Shown piece after piece: positions 22,593-31,115 of a stretch of DNA of 64,000 nucleotides. The notes under the pieces were generated by a model. The model saw only the letters and a program-made list of their open reading frames with translations, ran no database searches and was not told where the DNA came from. Made by a program: the position numbers and the translations under genes. Source of the DNA: Verrucomicrobiota bacterium (GTDB taxonomy: Bacteria > Verrucomicrobiota > Verrucomicrobiia > Opitutales > Opitutaceae); the NCBI GenBank assembly GCA_023433275.1, contig JAEZDN010000022.1, forward strand, positions 1 through 64,000, given 5' to 3'. How positions within the stretch are numbered: the first letter of the stretch is position 1; the number at the start of each line of letters is the position of its first letter.

Positions 22593-23339
22593 TCACATGA
22601 CCATCCCGCCGTCAACGGTAAAAACTTGGCCGGTGATGTAGCCCGCTTCCTCGGCGCAGAGGAAAGCTGTCATGTGCGCGATGTCCGCCGCCTCGCCCAG
22701 GCGTTTCAACGGAATGACCGACGTGATCTTCTCCGCCGCGTCCGCCGGCAACACCGCGGTCATGTCGGTTTTGATGAACCCCGGCGCCACGGCATTCGAG
22801 GTCACGCCGCGCGCGGCAAACTCCTTGGCGATCGACTTGGTGAAACCGATGAGTCCGGCCTTCGCGGCGCAGTAGTTCGCCTGCCCCGCGTTGCCCATGA
22901 TGCCGACGACCGACGTGATGTTCACGATGCGGCCCCAGCGCTTTTGCGTCATCGAGCGCCCGATGTGCTTGGTCCAGTGATAGCAACTCGTGAGATTGGT
23001 CGCGATCACCGAGTTCCAGTCATCCTCGGACATCCGGAACAGCAGGCCGTCCTTCGTGATGCCGGCATTGTTAACCAGGATGTCGATCTGGCCGTATTCG
23101 GCCAAGAGGTCGGCGCTCGCCTTGGCCACGGCGGCGCCGTCGGCCACGTCGACCGCCAGAGCCCTGGCCTTCCCGCCCGCGGCGGTAATGGCCGCGGCGG
23201 CCGCTCCGCAACTGTCCGCCGACTTGCTCACGCAAATGACGTTCACGCCGTTCTTCGCCAGCAACTCGGCGATGGACTTGCCAATGCCCCGGCCCGCGCC
23301 GGTGACAAGGGCCACACGATTATTATAGGTGAGGCTCAT
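22593..23339 (-). CDS. fabG: 3-oxoacyl-ACP reductase
   Basis: This 248-residue NADPH-dependent SDR performs the first reduction of each fatty-acid cycle. The cofactor motif is TGAGRGIG (13-20), followed by NNAG (90-93) and the catalytic Ser143, Tyr156 and Lys160. The ATG at 23339 gives the standard FabG length. The fabG-acpP-fabF order on one strand is a compact operon with a 38-nt gap to acpP. Confidence 0.96.
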   Translation of the reverse strand: MSLTYNNRVALVTGAGRGIGKSIAELLAKNGVNVICVSKSADSCGAAAAAITAAGGKARALAVDVADGAAVAKASADLLAEYGQIDILVNNAGITKDGLLFRMSEDDWNSVIATNLTSCYHWTKHIGRSMTQKRWGRIVNITSVVGIMGNAGQANYCAAKAGLIGFTKSIAKEFAARGVTSNAVAPGFIKTDMTAVLPADAAEKITSVIPLKRLGEAADIAHMTAFLCAEEAGYITGQVFTVDGGMVM

Positions 23340-23522
23340 GGAGGGATAGGCCGCCCATGGCACGCGCTCGCGCCAACCGCCGCAAGCGCGAAGTTGCCGC
23401 GTCACCCCCGGGTCCCGCTCATCGCCTCCCTTCTCTTGCAGGGGTCGAGCTTGCTCGATCCGGCGTCAACCACCGGGAGGCGCGAAACCTCCCCGAGAAT
23501 CCGGTCCCTCCATCCCCCTAAC

Positions 23523-24695
23523 TCAATACACGTCGCGCATGTAGCGCTTGTCCTTCTTCATCTGCTTCACGTAGTCCGCGGCCGCCGCCGGCTCCAGGCC
23601 GCCTTGCTGCGCGATGATCTCATGCAACGCGAGATCCACGTCCTTCGCCATGCGCTTGGCGTCACCGCACACATAGAAGTGCCCACCGGCCTGGATCCAC
23701 GCCCACAGTTCCGCCGCGTTTTCACGCATCCGGTCCTGCACGTAGATTTTCTGCGCCTGGTCGCGCGAAAACGCGAGGTCCACCCGCTGCACCCGGCCCG
23801 CGGCCAGCCACGCGTTCCACTCCTCCTCATAAAGATAATCGGTCGCCCGATGTTGATCCCCAAAGAACACCCAGTTCCGCCCGGCCGCACCGGACGCGAT
23901 CCGGTCCTGCACAAACGCCCGGAAGGGCGCGATGCCGGTGCCCGGCCCAACCATGATGGCATCCTTCGCGCCGTCCTCAGGCGGTCCGAAATGGGAATCC
24001 GAGACGAACACCGGCGCGGGCGTGATCCCCACTTGGACCCGGTCCGCCAGAAACGTCGAGCACACGCCCGCCCGCTGCCGTCCGTTCGTTTGATACCGCA
24101 CAATCGCGACCGTGAGGTGCACTTCCTCGGGATAAACCCGCGACGACGACGCGATCGAGTACAGGCGGGGCATGAGCTTCCGCATGTGGTCCACCAATTC
24201 CTGGGGCGTAAGCCGGGCACTGGGAAATTCCGCCAGCAGGTCCACGTACTCGCGCTCCGCCAGGTAGGCCGTCAGTTGCTCCTTCGCCTCCGGGGCCAAC
24301 AGCGCCGCCAGCCGCGCCTTTTCGCCGGGCTCGACCGCCTTGGTCGCCAGCGTGTTCACGATCTTTGCCGTCGGGCCGGCCAACGCGAGCCGCGTGGTCA
24401 GGGCCTCGCGCAGGCTCACCGGCGCCGCGAGCTTCAGCATCGCCGGCGACACCGGTTCGTCGCCCGTCGCGCCGAGTCGCTGGATGATCTCCGCCACATC
24501 CTCCACGCGGTTGGACGCGAAAACACCGAGTGAATCGCCGGCCTTGTACCGCAGGCCGCTGCCACGCAGATCCACCACGAAGTGCCGCGTCTCTTTCGCC
24601 GACCCCGGCTTGCTCAGCATTCTATTCTCAGTCACGCGGGCCGGGAACGGATGATCTTTGCTGTGGGCGGAGGTCGAAACGGTCGCGTCGCTCAT
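23523..24695 (-). CDS. CysJ-like FAD/NADPH reductase lacking the flavodoxin domain
   Basis: This 390-residue protein resembles the FAD- and NADPH-binding half of the sulfite reductase flavoprotein. It has FAD contact RLYSIASS (about 178), GVCSTFLAD, the NADP site MVGPGTGIAPFRAF, the YVCGDAKRMAKDVD segment, and C-terminal RDVY as in CysJ. The N-terminal FMN flavodoxin domain is absent, so electrons must be passed to a separate flavodoxin/ferredoxin or directly to a hemoprotein. I start at ATG 24695 (MSDATVS). The partner is not in the window. Confidence 0.88.
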   Translation of the reverse strand: MSDATVSTSAHSKDHPFPARVTENRMLSKPGSAKETRHFVVDLRGSGLRYKAGDSLGVFASNRVEDVAEIIQRLGATGDEPVSPAMLKLAAPVSLREALTTRLALAGPTAKIVNTLATKAVEPGEKARLAALLAPEAKEQLTAYLAEREYVDLLAEFPSARLTPQELVDHMRKLMPRLYSIASSSRVYPEEVHLTVAIVRYQTNGRQRAGVCSTFLADRVQVGITPAPVFVSDSHFGPPEDGAKDAIMVGPGTGIAPFRAFVQDRIASGAAGRNWVFFGDQHRATDYLYEEEWNAWLAAGRVQRVDLAFSRDQAQKIYVQDRMRENAAELWAWIQAGGHFYVCGDAKRMAKDVDLALHEIIAQQGGLEPAAAADYVKQMKKDKRYMRDVY

Positions 24696-24835
24696 GAATC
24701 CGCCAATTCCCCTCCGCGTGGGAGCACGTGGCAAGCATGTTTCTTTTCCGCGCCTCGCGCGGCGGCGCGGGACTGCGACGGGCGCCACAGGCTTTCCTTG
24801 TTGCCCCGTCCTCCCCGCCGTGCCATCGCCGTGAC

Positions 24836-25612
24836 ATGGAGCCGGTCCGCATTCAAAAATTCATCGCCGAGAGCGGCCTCTGCTCGCGCCGCGCCGCCGA
24901 AATCCTGATCAGCGAGGGCGAGGTCTACGTGAACGGCCAGAAGGCCGAACTGGGCCGGAAGGTCGACCCGTCCACCGACAAGGTCACGGTCCGCGGCAAG
25001 GCCATCCGCGCCCAGGCGCAACCCAAGCTGGCCCTGGTCATGCACAAGCCTCGTGGCGTCGTCTGCAGCAACAGCGACCCCCACGCCGAGCGCACGATTT
25101 TCGACCTCCTCCCCCGCGAATGGGCGAAGCTCCGCCTCTTCTGCGCCGGCCGCCTCGACAAGGACAGCGAGGGCCTCGTCATCCTCACCTCCGACGGCGA
25201 CCTCGCGCACAAGCTCATGCACCCCTCGAACCTCGTGGTGAAACGCTATTACGTCTCACTCGAGGAACCCTTTCCCCACGCCCGCCTCCGCCAACTGCTC
25301 CGCGGCGTGCACATCGAGGGCGAACACCTCAAGGTCGAGCGCGCCAACCTCGTCAATCCCCGCGCCGACCGCAGTTCCACCGAGCTCGATGTCCACATGC
25401 ACCACGGCAAGAAGCGCGAGATCCGCCAGCTCTTCACCGCGCTGGGGTTCGACGTGCGCCGCCTCCGCCGCTACCAGATCGGCGACCTCCGCCTCAAAGG
25501 AATTCCTTTGCGCGGCGTGAAACAACTTTCTAGCAAGGAAATCCAATCCCTGTTCGCGGTCCCCACGTCGTATCGCGATGAACCGGCCGCCCCCGCACCC
25601 GATGAAAACTAA
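24836..25612 (+). CDS. rRNA pseudouridine synthase (RsuA/RluB/E/F family)
   Basis: This 258-residue enzyme has an N-terminal S4 RNA-binding domain (MEPVRIQKFIAESGLCSRRA) and a catalytic core with the family signature GRLDKDSEGLVILT. Asp108 is the nucleophile. It isomerises uridine in rRNA. The exact target (RsuA, RluB or RluF type) cannot be settled by eye, although RluB is the nearest impression. The last 11 bases overlap the start of the downstream SH3-like gene, suggesting translational coupling. Confidence 0.92.
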   Translation: MEPVRIQKFIAESGLCSRRAAEILISEGEVYVNGQKAELGRKVDPSTDKVTVRGKAIRAQAQPKLALVMHKPRGVVCSNSDPHAERTIFDLLPREWAKLRLFCAGRLDKDSEGLVILTSDGDLAHKLMHPSNLVVKRYYVSLEEPFPHARLRQLLRGVHIEGEHLKVERANLVNPRADRSSTELDVHMHHGKKREIRQLFTALGFDVRRLRRYQIGDLRLKGIPLRGVKQLSSKEIQSLFAVPTSYRDEPAAPAPDEN

Positions 25613-26378
25613 AATCGCCTTCCTGCTCCTGCTCGCGCTCTCGGTCCGCCTCGCCGCCGCCGACCTGCTCCCGGCCGACGCCGCCGTCTTTCTCCAGCCG
25701 GATCCGAAATCCCATGTCCTCGTCCGCCTGAAGGCGGGCAACACCGTGATCTACACCGGCGACGCGCCCGCCGGATGGCGCCGGGTCGAGCTCAGCGGCA
25801 CCTTTGAGGGCTACGCCCACAACCGCGACATCACCAAGGACCTCAACGTCCGCGAGGGCGGCAACATCCTGACCGCGCCCAAGAAGGACGCGCCCGCGTT
25901 GACCGTCGCCCAGGAAGGCGACAAGGCCGAGGTCGTCGGCCTCGCCGGCGGCGACTATGTCCAGGTGAAGTTCGCGAAGAAACTGCAGGGCTTTGTCGCG
26001 ACCGGCGCCGCCAACGTCGCCCCCGAACCGCGCCCCGCCGCCTCCGTCGCCTCCGTCGCCGCCCCGGTCACTCCCACCAACGCTCCCGGCCGCCCCGTCC
26101 CGATGGCCGCCAACAGCGCCGACCTGCCGCGCCTCTTCGCCGGTCGCCTCGTGCTCGCCAAACGCCCGATCCTCAATCCGAACCCGCCGTACGACTACCA
26201 GCTCACCGACAGCACCGGCCGCCGCTTCGCCTACGTCGATACCAAGCGCCTGCTCCTGACCGACAAGATCGAGGCCTATCTCGACCGCGCCGTCTCCGTT
26301 TCGGGCACCGTCCGCAACACCGTCGACGGCAAGGATCTCGTGATCGCCGCGGAGTCCCTGTCCCTCACCCGGCACTGA
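25602..26378 (+). CDS. Secreted protein with SH3-like repeats
   Basis: This 258-residue protein has a signal peptide (MKTKIAFLLLLALSVRLAAA). Two bacterial-SH3-like blocks follow, from about residue 24 (AAVFLQPDPKSHVLVRLKAG) and about 85. Then come an Ala/Pro linker and a C-terminal beta-rich part (FAGRLVLAKRPILNP). Such proteins are periplasmic and often bind peptidoglycan, but the function is inferred only. The ATG at 25602 sits inside the last codons of the pseudouridine synthase gene. The linker DNA includes CCAACGCTCCCGG, shared with the palindrome at 5823-5858. Confidence 0.82.
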   Translation: MKTKIAFLLLLALSVRLAAADLLPADAAVFLQPDPKSHVLVRLKAGNTVIYTGDAPAGWRRVELSGTFEGYAHNRDITKDLNVREGGNILTAPKKDAPALTVAQEGDKAEVVGLAGGDYVQVKFAKKLQGFVATGAANVAPEPRPAASVASVAAPVTPTNAPGRPVPMAANSADLPRLFAGRLVLAKRPILNPNPPYDYQLTDSTGRRFAYVDTKRLLLTDKIEAYLDRAVSVSGTVRNTVDGKDLVIAAESLSLTRH

Positions 26379-26507
26379 GTCCTTCCGCCGCCCGCCGCGG
26401 GCCGACACCGCCCGCCCGCGCCCGCCGCCCGCCCCGGGGCTGCGACTCTCCGCCGCCTTTTCCTCTTCACCGCGCGGCCCGCTTCACCCTCCACCTCCTC
26501 CCTCACC

Positions 26508-27383
26508 ATGGAACTTATCGACGGCAACAAGATCGCCGCTGACATCGTCGCCGAACTCAAGACCCGCGTCGCCGCCCTTCCCGGCCGCAAGCCCTGCATC
26601 GCCCTCGTGCGGGTGGGCGATGACCCCGCATCGGTCTCCTACGTGAAGAAGAAGGAGAAGACCTCGGCCGACATCGGGATCGAGAGCCGCCTGATTTTCC
26701 CGCCGGTCACCACCACCCAGGATGAGCTCTTCGCCCTCATCGACCAGTTGAACAACGACCCGACCGTCGACGGCATCCTCGTTCAATCACCGCTCCCGAA
26801 AGGCATCAACGAGGTCGCCGTGTTCCGTCGCATCGCCGCGCACAAGGACGTCGACGGCTTCCACACGATGAACCTCGGCAAGCTCGCGCAGGAGGACGAA
26901 ACCGGTTTTGTCGCGTGCACCCCCGCCGGGATCATGGAATTGCTCCAGCGGTCCGGCGTTTCCCTTTCCGGCAAACACGTCGTCGTGCTCGGTCGCAGCC
27001 TCATCGTGGGCAAACCCGCCGCGCTCCTCGCCATGCAGCGCAAGAGCTGGGCCAATGCCACCGTCACCGTCTGTCACTCGCAAACCGCCAACCTCGCCGC
27101 GCTCACCCGCCAGGCGGACGTCCTCATCGCCGCGATCGGGAAGGCCGAATTCGTCACCGCCAACATGGTGAAGCCCGGCGCCGTCGTCATCGACGTCGGC
27201 GTAAACCGCGTGCCCGACGCCACCAGGAAAACGGGTTACCGTCTCACCGGCGACGTCCACTTCCCGACCGTCGCCCCGCTCTGTTCGAAGATCACGCCCG
27301 TTCCCGGCGGCGTGGGGCCGATGACCGTCGCCATGCTCATGGCCAACACGGTCAAGGCCCACGCGCAGAACAGCGCCCGCTGA
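26508..27383 (+). CDS. folD: Bifunctional methylene-THF dehydrogenase/cyclohydrolase
   Basis: This 291-residue enzyme interconverts methylene-, methenyl- and 10-formyl-tetrahydrofolate. The active-site pair Tyr45/Lys49 lies in SYVKKKEKTS. Conserved GILVQSPLPKG, KDVDGFH, GRSLIVGKPAALL and the C-terminal TPVPGGVGPMT segments are present. Full length. A 129-nt gap separates it from the SH3-like gene. Confidence 0.97.
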   Translation: MELIDGNKIAADIVAELKTRVAALPGRKPCIALVRVGDDPASVSYVKKKEKTSADIGIESRLIFPPVTTTQDELFALIDQLNNDPTVDGILVQSPLPKGINEVAVFRRIAAHKDVDGFHTMNLGKLAQEDETGFVACTPAGIMELLQRSGVSLSGKHVVVLGRSLIVGKPAALLAMQRKSWANATVTVCHSQTANLAALTRQADVLIAAIGKAEFVTANMVKPGAVVIDVGVNRVPDATRKTGYRLTGDVHFPTVAPLCSKITPVPGGVGPMTVAMLMANTVKAHAQNSAR

Positions 27384-27550
27384 CCCACCGCTCGCCGCGG
27401 CCTTGTTTGATGGAGCCGGCGCGCCCCCGCCCCGGTCGGCGTGGACGCACCCGCCCCACCTCGCCGTATCTTGCCAAGTCCGTGCCATATCAAGATTCCC
27501 GGTTGCCTCCGCGCGCCCGGCCGTGAGACGTTCCCCGTCCCATTCCCCCC

Positions 27551-28780
27551 ATGAGCACCAAGAAGAAAGTCGCCATCCTCACCGCCGGCGGTCACGCCCC
27601 CTGCCTCAGCGCCGCCGTCGGCCAACTCATCCTGCACTACACGCAGCAGTGCCCCGACTGGGATATCATTTGCTACCGCTCCGGCTACAAGGGCCTCCTC
27701 CTCGGCCAGAGCTACACCGTCACGCCCGAGATCCGCGCCCAAGCCGCCGTCCTCCGCAACTACGGCGGCAGCGTCATCGGCAACAGCCGCGTCAAGCTCA
27801 CCAACGTCAAGGATGCCGTGAAGCGCGGCCTGGTGAAGGAAGGCCAGCTGCCCCTCGAGGTCGCGGCCGCCCAGCTCACCAAGGACGGCGTGGACATTCT
27901 CCATACCGTCGGCGGCGATGACACCAACACCACGGCCGCCGACCTTGCCGCCCACCTCGAGAAGAACAATTACAGCCTGAAGGTCATCGGCCTGCCCAAG
28001 ACGATCGACAACGACATCATCCCGATCCGCCAGAGCCTCGGCGCCGTCACCGCGGCCGAGCAGGGCGCGAGGTTTTTCTCCAACGTCGTCACCGAACTCG
28101 GCGCATCGGGCCGCATGCTGATCGTTCACGAGGTCATGGGGCGCAACTGCGGCTGGCTTACCGCCGCCACCGCCCGCGAATACCAGAAGAGCCTGGCGCA
28201 ACAGGCCTGGGTCCCGGGCCTGGGCGTCACCCGCGAGCGCTATTCCATTCACGCCATCTATCTCCCCGAGATGGCCCTCGACATCGAGGCCGAAGCCAAG
28301 CGCCTCAAGTCCCTCATGGATACCCGGGGCAACGTGAACCTCTTCATCAGCGAGGGCGCGGGACTCGAGGAAATCATCGCCCAGCTGACCGCCAGCGGCC
28401 AGGAAGTCGCCCGCGACGCCTTCGGCCATGTCCGTCTCGACACCATCAACCCGGGCAAATGGTTCGCCGAGCAGTTCGCCAAGAAACTCGGCGCCGAGAA
28501 GGTGCTCGTCCAGAAAAGCGGCTATTTCTCCCGCTCCGCGCCCGCCAACGACGAGGATTTCAAGCTCATCGACACCTGCGTGCTCAAGGCGATCGAATGT
28601 GCCCGCGCCGGGATCTCCGGCCTCATCGGCCACGACGAGGAACGCGGCAACGAGCTCCGCGCGATCGAATTCCCCCGCATCAAGGGCGGCAAGGCGTTCG
28701 ACGTCACCCAGCCCTGGTTCCAGGACCTCCTCAGGGAAATCGGCCAGCCGATGACCAAGGTCGTCCAGGTCGCGCACTGA
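27551..28780 (+). CDS. Pyrophosphate-type phosphofructokinase
   Basis: This 409-residue phosphofructokinase converts fructose 6-phosphate and phosphoryl donor to fructose 1,6-bisphosphate. GGDDTN (121-126) has Asp124 where ATP enzymes have Gly, and PKTIDND (149-155) has the Lys that selects PPi. Both point to a reversible PPi-dependent enzyme (established for the PFP family). It could be named pfp. A terminator follows at 28824-28850. Confidence 0.93.
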   Translation: MSTKKKVAILTAGGHAPCLSAAVGQLILHYTQQCPDWDIICYRSGYKGLLLGQSYTVTPEIRAQAAVLRNYGGSVIGNSRVKLTNVKDAVKRGLVKEGQLPLEVAAAQLTKDGVDILHTVGGDDTNTTAADLAAHLEKNNYSLKVIGLPKTIDNDIIPIRQSLGAVTAAEQGARFFSNVVTELGASGRMLIVHEVMGRNCGWLTAATAREYQKSLAQQAWVPGLGVTRERYSIHAIYLPEMALDIEAEAKRLKSLMDTRGNVNLFISEGAGLEEIIAQLTASGQEVARDAFGHVRLDTINPGKWFAEQFAKKLGAEKVLVQKSGYFSRSAPANDEDFKLIDTCVLKAIECARAGISGLIGHDEERGNELRAIEFPRIKGGKAFDVTQPWFQDLLREIGQPMTKVVQVAH

Positions 28781-28823
28781 GCCGGCCTCCAGTGCAGGGT
28801 CGTCGCTCGCGACGACCTCCGTT

Positions 28824-28850
28824 AAGGCGGGATCTCTGATCCCGCCTTTT
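28824..28850 (+). terminator. Terminator after the phosphofructokinase gene
   Basis: AAGGCGGGATC-TCT-GATCCCGCCTTTT forms a GC-rich stem with a T run. A second perfect 9-bp hairpin, GGTCGTCGC-TC-GCGACGACC, lies just before it at 28798-28817. Confidence 0.8.
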
Positions 28851-29012
28851 CCTTGTCCGTCGGCGGTGTCATCCGTGGATCCGCGTTCAACGGGATGAGT
28901 TTCAGCGCCGCTGGCCTGCCGGCCGGAGCCACTAACTCCATGTCAGAGATGAACACCATCCATCAGCGACACACGAACCGCGGCCTTCATCTTTCCTCAA
29001 CTCGACGAAGGC

Positions 29013-29087
29013 TGGTGCGAGCGCCGGGAGTCGAACCCGGATCAATGGCTTCGGAGGCCACTACACTATCCATTGTGCTACGCTCGC
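29013..29087 (-). tRNA. tRNA-Arg (anticodon CCG)
   Basis: This 75-nt gene has the GCGAGCG acceptor, GCAC...GTGT D arm, GTGGC-CTCCGAA-GCCAT anticodon arm (CCG, reading CGG), CCGGG-TTCGACT-CCCGG T arm, CGCTCGC, discriminator A and an encoded CCA. The long and D-arm geometry fit tRNA-Arg. Confidence 0.96.
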
Positions 29088-29329
29088 AGGAGCAGGCCGC
29101 ACAGCTTTCGCCGCCCGCCCGTAAGTTCAAGCTGGTTTTGTGAATCCCTTCCGACGCCCCGGGCCGCCGAATTCCACGAACCACCCCGAAACCCAAAATC
29201 AGCGAAATCCCCATTTCGTCCATCCAGTCTATTTCATCCATGCGCCGCCCCCGCCATGGCCATGGCGATCCCCTCGTGCAAACCCCGCGTTTGACGCTCA
29301 CCCCTCAGGGACTATATCCGTCTCACCCC

Positions 29330-29716
29330 ATGGCTCCCCCCCAAGCCCGCGCCAAGCCCAAGACCGTGCCCGAATACATCGCGTCCGCCCCCAAGGAGGC
29401 CCGCACGCGGCTGAAGCAGATGCGTCAGATCATCCGCGCCGCCGCCCCCGGCGCCGTGGAGAACCTCAAATGGAGTTCCCCCGCCTACTCCTACCAGCGC
29501 ATCCTCGTCATGTTCGCGGCGTTCAAGCACCACATCGGCTTCTTCCCCACGCCACCCGCCATCCGCGCTTTCAAGAAGGAGCTGACCAAATACAAGACCT
29601 CCAGTGCGACGATCCAGTTTCCTTACGACCAGCCGCTCCCGCTTCCTCTGATCCGCAAAATCACCGCCTTCCGCGTCAAGGACAGCCTCGAAAAAGACGG
29701 CAAATGGAAAACCTGA
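29330..29716 (+). CDS. DUF1801-type small protein
   Basis: This 128-residue protein contains a YdhG/DUF1801-like fold: TVPEYIASAPKEARTRLKQM, LKWSSPAYSYQRILVMFAAF, HIGFFPTPPAIRAFKKEL and an ending LIRKITAFRVKD. Members have been linked to iron binding and unknown roles. No catalytic residue is assigned. The start is ATG 29330 (MAPPQARAK). An upstream extension would run into repeat-like DNA. Confidence 0.8.
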   Translation: MAPPQARAKPKTVPEYIASAPKEARTRLKQMRQIIRAAAPGAVENLKWSSPAYSYQRILVMFAAFKHHIGFFPTPPAIRAFKKELTKYKTSSATIQFPYDQPLPLPLIRKITAFRVKDSLEKDGKWKT

Positions 29717-29724
29717 CGGATGCG

Positions 29725-29829
29725 CCACGGATCACGCGGATGGATCCGGATGCAACAGGATGAACTTCCCAGATTCCACCACACCCATTTCTCCCGCCTT
29801 CCATCCGCGTCCCTCCGCGTGATCCGCGG
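29725..29829. repeat. Family F inverted repeat between two co-directional genes
   Basis: Left arm CCACGGATCACGCGGATGG (29725-29743) and right arm CCCTCCGCGTGATCCGCGG (29811-29829) are near-perfect complements. The element fills the gap between the stop at 29716 and the start at 29854. A related half is CCGTGGATCCGCGTTCAACG at about 28871-28890. Confidence 0.75.
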
Positions 29830-29853
29830 AGATTTCCTCTGCCCTTCTCAATA

Positions 29854-30900
29854 ATGTCCCCTGCTCCCCTCGGTTTCGCTGTCATCGGCACCGGCATGAT
29901 CGCCGGCTACCACGCCCAAGCCATTGCCCAAACCCCGGGCGCACGCCTCGTCGGGGTCGTCAGCCGCTCCCCGGAAAAAGGCGCCGCCTTCGCCGCCAAA
30001 CACGCCATCCCGGTCATCACTTCCACCATCGAGGAAATGGTCGCGCGCTCCGACGTCCACGTCGTCAATGTCACCACGCCGAGCGGCGCCCACCTCGACC
30101 CCGCCCTTGCCGCCATCCGCGCCGGCAAACATGTCGTCGTGGAAAAACCCCTCGAGATCACGCCCGCCCGCTGCGACCAGATCATCGCCGAATCCGAAAA
30201 ACACGGCGTGAAGGTCGCCGCCATCTTCCAGGGTCGCTTCGGCGCCGGCGCGCAGAAGGTGAAGGCCGCCCTCGACGCCGGACGCCTCGGCCGGCTGGTC
30301 CTCGCCAGCGCCTACGTGAAGTGGCACCGCACGACCGATTACTACCAGACCGCCTGGAAAGGCACCTGGGAACTCGACGGCGGCGGCGCGCTCATGAACC
30401 AGGCCATCCACGGCGTGGACCTGCTCCAGTGGTTCGCCGGCCTGCCCACGGAGGTTTCAGGACGGTTCACCCGCCGCGTGCACACCGCCATCCAGGCCGA
30501 CGACACGACCGTCGCCACGCTCCAATTTCCCGACGGAGCCCTTGGCACCATCGAGGCGAGCACCGCGCTCTGGCCCGGCTGGTCGCGCCGCATCGAACTC
30601 TGTGGCGAACACGGCTCCATCGCGCTCGAGGACGACACCATCATGAAATGGGATTTCGCCAAACCCGAGCCGGCCGACGAAGTCATCCGCGCCACCAATC
30701 GCGACGACGCCCTCGGCTCCGGCGCCGGCAATCCCGCCGGCATCTCCATCGCCGGCCACCTGCGCCAGATCACCGACTTGGTCGAGGCGATCCGCGACCA
30801 CCGCGCCCCCGCCATCGGCGCCGCCGAAGGCCGCAAGGCCGTCGCCCTCATCCACGCCATCTACGAATCCGCCAAGACGAATCAGCCCGTGCCCGTATGA
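29854..30900 (+). CDS. Gfo/Idh/MocA family oxidoreductase
   Basis: This 348-residue NAD(P)-dependent sugar or inositol dehydrogenase-like enzyme has an N-terminal Rossmann motif (AVIGTGMIAGYHAQA) and the family EKP motif (HVVVEKPLEI). It then has the C-terminal substrate domain with GGGALMNQAIHGVDLLQWF. The substrate cannot be predicted. It heads a cluster with an MFS porter, a PmoA-family protein and a second family member at 35507, consistent with catabolism of an unusual sugar or carboxylate. Confidence 0.92.
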   Translation: MSPAPLGFAVIGTGMIAGYHAQAIAQTPGARLVGVVSRSPEKGAAFAAKHAIPVITSTIEEMVARSDVHVVNVTTPSGAHLDPALAAIRAGKHVVVEKPLEITPARCDQIIAESEKHGVKVAAIFQGRFGAGAQKVKAALDAGRLGRLVLASAYVKWHRTTDYYQTAWKGTWELDGGGALMNQAIHGVDLLQWFAGLPTEVSGRFTRRVHTAIQADDTTVATLQFPDGALGTIEASTALWPGWSRRIELCGEHGSIALEDDTIMKWDFAKPEPADEVIRATNRDDALGSGAGNPAGISIAGHLRQITDLVEAIRDHRAPAIGAAEGRKAVALIHAIYESAKTNQPVPV

Positions 30901-31115
30901 GCAAATCCTCGACATCCGCTCCTTTGCGGGGACACCTCATCGTCCTGCTCCACACCGCCTCTCCGACGGGTTCGCACTCCCCGCAACCGTAGCCCATCCA
31001 TGAGGAGGGAGTTCCCGGCAGGGCGAGACATAGGGCTCGTCGCTACCCAATCCGAATCCACGACCACCGCCCTGCCCCACACCGCTTACCGCCGCCCCCC
31101 TCCCCATCACCTTTC

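Noticed and set aside
22626..24533. Plus-strand open frame of about 635 codons across fabG and the CysJ-like gene
   Set aside because: It spans two well-supported genes in antisense and has no domain.
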